Shown one piece after another: positions 60,730 to 64,000 of a DNA stretch of 64,000 nucleotides (positions within the stretch are counted from its first letter, which is position 1; each line of letters begins with the position of its first letter). The notes under the pieces were generated by a model. It was given only the letters and a program-made list of their open reading frames with translations. It was not told the DNA's origin and made no database searches. The DNA lies in NCBI RefSeq assembly GCF_963678975.1, contig NC_089280.1:16838780-16902779 (forward strand). Direction: 5' to 3'. This DNA is from Dysidea avara (taxonomy: Eukaryota; Porifera; Demospongiae; Dictyoceratida; Dysideidae). The position numbers and the translations under genes are program-made.

Positions 60730-63500
60730 TATGTGTTTTGTGTATTGAGACAGGTACATTAGTGGATCATATTACCAGTATTACAATGGGTGAAAATTGT
60801 ACTGTATGGGAATATGCATGGTAGTTGTATTGGTGTGCACGTGATGTGTTTTTACATTGGCATTGAATTTTTGACTTGGGGTATACTGAGATACCTGTCT
60901 TCGTGTCATGAGTTTGTTATAAGAGTATTCAACATACATGCACTCATGAGGATAGGAGATTTTGTTACACTAGTCTGGCAATGTCCGACATTACGCGTGA
61001 ACATAAGAACAAAGCATGCACGACTTGCAAGGAAAATGACTGGCCAATCAGAATGCTTCTTTCATAATGTTGAAAGGATTTTACAACCACAAGTCATGTA
61101 TGCTATGTTCTCCAGACTGTTACAGTCATATAAGATTGACTGCTGCCATACCAGAGTACCACTAATAGCATCTAGTGGTATAACTGTGTACATTGGGTGA
61201 GGTGATCTGTTAAAGAAGTGATCTTGCATTGCAATTGTTTTGTGATTTATACTGTGGTGGGTGCATTTATGGCATCCTGATATCAATATAGGGTGGGGAT
61301 CAGTACTTGCATTTTTAGTTACTCAAAGCAGCCAATTACATTTGAAAATATATTACAAAAAGGCTATAAAGTTATTACTGCTTGGCATACATTATTTTCA
61401 ACCACTTGGCAAAGTTCTCACAGTCAGTATCGATAACCAAACAGTTCAGGCATCACTCCATCCCTACTGTTGGGTTACAGCAGAGGTTATATAGTACAGG
61501 AACATCTTAACAATGAAATTGACACAATGGCTTCTTGAAATATGCAGGCTAACCAGAATACATGCCATTCTGGGGGTGTGAAGGCCTCGCAGCTTTTAAA
61601 AGCTCTAATGGATTCTTTGCATATATGTGCTGATGTGAGTAATGCATTTTGCACATGAATTACTTGATGATTCCATTTAAGGTGCAACATGAAATTATTT
61701 TTGTACAGAATCACACTTTAGTAACTACAGGTAATTATTGTATTGATATACTAATAATATTTGCTATACTGTATGTAAGTAAAGCTGTAACTTACGATCA
61801 TCAAATGTTCAAGTAAACTGAAGGAGGATATACTAATTTATCTGTGAAAACACATGCATATCTGCTTATCATAAAAGTAACAAGCAACCAATGTTTGAGG
61901 AGACAAAAAGAAACATCTAGAGTTCATGCATGCATGTAACTTCAACACAGCAAATGTACGAAGTACAATCTGTGCAGATTCCAAGAGTTCTTAAATTCTA
62001 TGGTCATTTGCATGGATAATGCTCTACATACGTTGGCATTGATACTTCCACAGGAGCAATACAAACACAGATAATTGACTGAGTTTTTATCACTATCATT
62101 TAAAGGCTTGCACTGTACTAACATAATTAAAGCCAGTACATTGTACCCCCAACCTTTGATCCACAAATGCACACATTATCACACAACAGCTCGCCTTAGG
62201 GCTTGCATCCCTTGGTTACCATGCTTCTAAATATTTAAATTTCATGGGTATGTTGTTGTAACTTTTACCTGTATTTGTTGCTGGATATATTCTCACCAGA
62301 CAATTCTGCAGATGTACAAGCACAAACACTTGTTGAATTAACTGCAAGTAAAGCATCACTTTTGATTTGAACACTTTGGCCGAGGAATAGTTATCAGCCA
62401 ACATAAATTTTTGCAAATACTGGCCACAAAAAATTACACGAGAATGTTCATCTTGAAAGATGAACATTTATACAAAATGACAACTTGTGTAACTACAAAT
62501 TTATAGAAATATGTAAACAACATAAGAATAGGACCAAGTCTGTACATCACACATTAGATACTACTTCAACATGATGGGACTTCATAATCTGTATAACACA
62601 ACAAAACAACATGTCAGTCTAACTACATGTAGCTACACAACTTATGAGTGTTAGCTATTAGCTATAGGTGTGAGCTAAATATGGTAGCCTATATCATATC
62701 TTCATACTGAATAGCTGTATTGTCAACAAATTTAAAGCCTTTACATGGAATTTAACATTTCTTTAGTCCAATTTCATACAAAGCGTGTTTGTATGCACAT
62801 GTGTGTTTATGCTGGCAGTTTATTCAGTGCTTGTGTGGTGGTGGCTGTCTTAGAATCAAAAACAATCGCATTTACCATAAAAGCAATATAAGTAGAGATT
62901 TAGTACTTCTTGCAATTTCATACAAAGTGCATTAATGTATTGTGTGGTTTTGTATGAGAGAAAAGGTAAACCCACACTATATGCCATCCCTGCAAAATCA
63001 TTCACTTGTATATATATAGCCACGTAAATGATTTCAAATAGTGATATATGGAGTTAAAACTAGTGCAGTATATACTCCCCCATGAGACATAATCTTTGTT
63101 ATTATTTTATGAACCACGATACCATTTCCATTGAATGCTAAATGGTAGATTGTAAACTTTGTGAGTTGAAATTTACTGATAACTGCAACACCATTTTGCT
63201 GACAATAATATGGCAGCTTCATGATGAATCTTGATGGAGAGTAAGAAAGTGGAAGGTATTGTGTAGAATAAACCATTTGTGACTTGCTGAATTCCCTATT
63301 GTTTACTTCCTACCTATCAGTTTGCAGGTGTTTATTACATTGTCTGTTGTGTAATTAAACCACTACAAGTTTCTCATTTTCATTCACTAGAAAACTTTCC
63401 CCCCAAGTAATTAATTCTGGTATATTAGCTTCAATTTGATTATGAGGAAATACACCACATGGGGAAGTACTGATACCTATAGCATTACATGTGGTTGTTC
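60730..63500. other. No gene confirmed
   Basis: A 136-aa plus-strand frame at 60790-61200 has no motif I know. 62220-62470 carries TTTAAATTTCATGG and TTTTTGCAAATACTGGC segments like those near 10.17 kb, probably an old MITE. Confidence 0.4.
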
Positions 63501-63507
63501 TTTGTAG

Positions 63508-63910
63508 GTAATAACTTATTGAATGGTTATAGTGGCTTGAATCTGTTAAAAGGCAATAAGAAAAGAAAGTTACATACATGTGTAAAGCCCAAGCTCCCAC
63601 TACTGCAGAGTCATTGGAAGTGGGTGCTTATTAAGAGAGTAGAAAACTTATTATTAAAGATGATGTTTCTGGTCACCTTCCGTTTCACAGTACCAAATCT
63701 GTTTCCCATGCTAAGATGGTACATAATGCCAAAGAAAAGAAAAGGTAGATGTAATTTGTGGTTATATGCTAAATGTGATTAAGTTGTTATACTATTAGAC
63801 GAAGAAGTTTAAAACAAGCACAGCTGACACTTCACCAAGAGCTCCAACCCTACACACACCAAAAGCCAATTCTAAGAACTATCCTGTGTACTGCAGTAGA
63901 GGAGATAAAG
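63508..63910 (+). pseudogene. Inverted, frameshifted copy of MNT-like exons 2 and 3
   Basis: Segments 63508-63744 and 63799-63910 match the acidic/basic exon and the helix-loop-helix exon of the proximal gene, on the opposite strand. The 54-bp intron between them is kept and nearly identical to the proximal one. The first exon is 237 bp instead of 268 bp. An 8-bp insertion near 63576 and a deletion near 63630 destroy the frame and create a stop after the AY of the VDAY motif. The second exon is intact, ends in GCAGTAGAGGAGATAAAG and is followed by the same GTTAGA donor. Zipper and tail exons would lie beyond the window end. This looks like a segmental duplicate rather than a retrocopy, because the intron is present. 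Confidence 0.8.
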
Positions 63911-64000
63911 GTTAGACAACAACACAGAATAGTAGTGAGTGAATTGCTGATATCATACAGTACAGTAGTACTGTATATTAGGGATAATTGAGGTTTGCAC

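Noticed and set aside
60790-61200. 136-aa plus-strand frame
   Set aside because: No motif or conserved-looking composition; its upstream exon candidate has a weak acceptor.
1-64000. CRISPR array, operons or other prokaryotic systems
   Set aside because: No regularly spaced repeats with unique spacers and no compact ORFs; introns, MITEs and LINEs show eukaryotic DNA.

Overview
The window is AT-rich metazoan nuclear DNA. It has small exons with GT/AG introns, very low gene density, and dense, mostly non-autonomous DNA transposons. The mix of a MAX-network repressor gene, a SAM-domain exon and many foldback elements would suit an early-branching animal. A demosponge is my best guess, but that is inference and no single feature proves it.

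Region 1 (about 2.6-27.7 kb, minus strand) holds two head-to-tail paralogous genes for MNT/MXD-like basic helix-loop-helix leucine-zipper repressors. The proximal copy (exons 2591-12704) can be assembled into six phase-compatible exons. It encodes 398 aa: a SIN3-interaction-like helix, an acidic stretch, an HN..E..RR basic region, helix-loop-helix, zipper, an acidic tail and a conserved C-terminal block. The distal copy (exons 17983-27748) has the same exon structure from the bHLH onward, but its basic region has changed at the DNA-contacting His/Asn and I found no SIN3-interaction exon. Broken fragments of the same family lie on the plus strand at 39.1 kb and 63.5-63.9 kb.

Region 2 (about 28-50 kb) is essentially repeats: CA microsatellites, a SINE-like family, hAT- and MULE-like inverted-repeat elements, and a 1.3 kb DNA transposon at 40.5-41.8 kb with a broken zinc-binding ORF. 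Between 48.4 and 51.0 kb are a nested inverted-repeat complex holding a LINE fragment and then an 815-bp foldback element with a 9-bp target duplication.

Region 3 (51-59.4 kb, plus strand) starts with a SAM-domain first exon at 51123, behind a promoter-like stretch with a CRE and an E-box. Two phase-compatible exons at 58.84-59.38 kb may end the same gene. Between them lie a hAT element with an 8-bp duplication and a nested stack of transposons. The last 4.6 kb has a possible promoter at 60.4 kb, a strong hairpin element and the inverted MNT-like pseudogene.

Protein families were recognised by motif reading, not by search. Target-site duplications and inverted repeats were read directly from the sequence.
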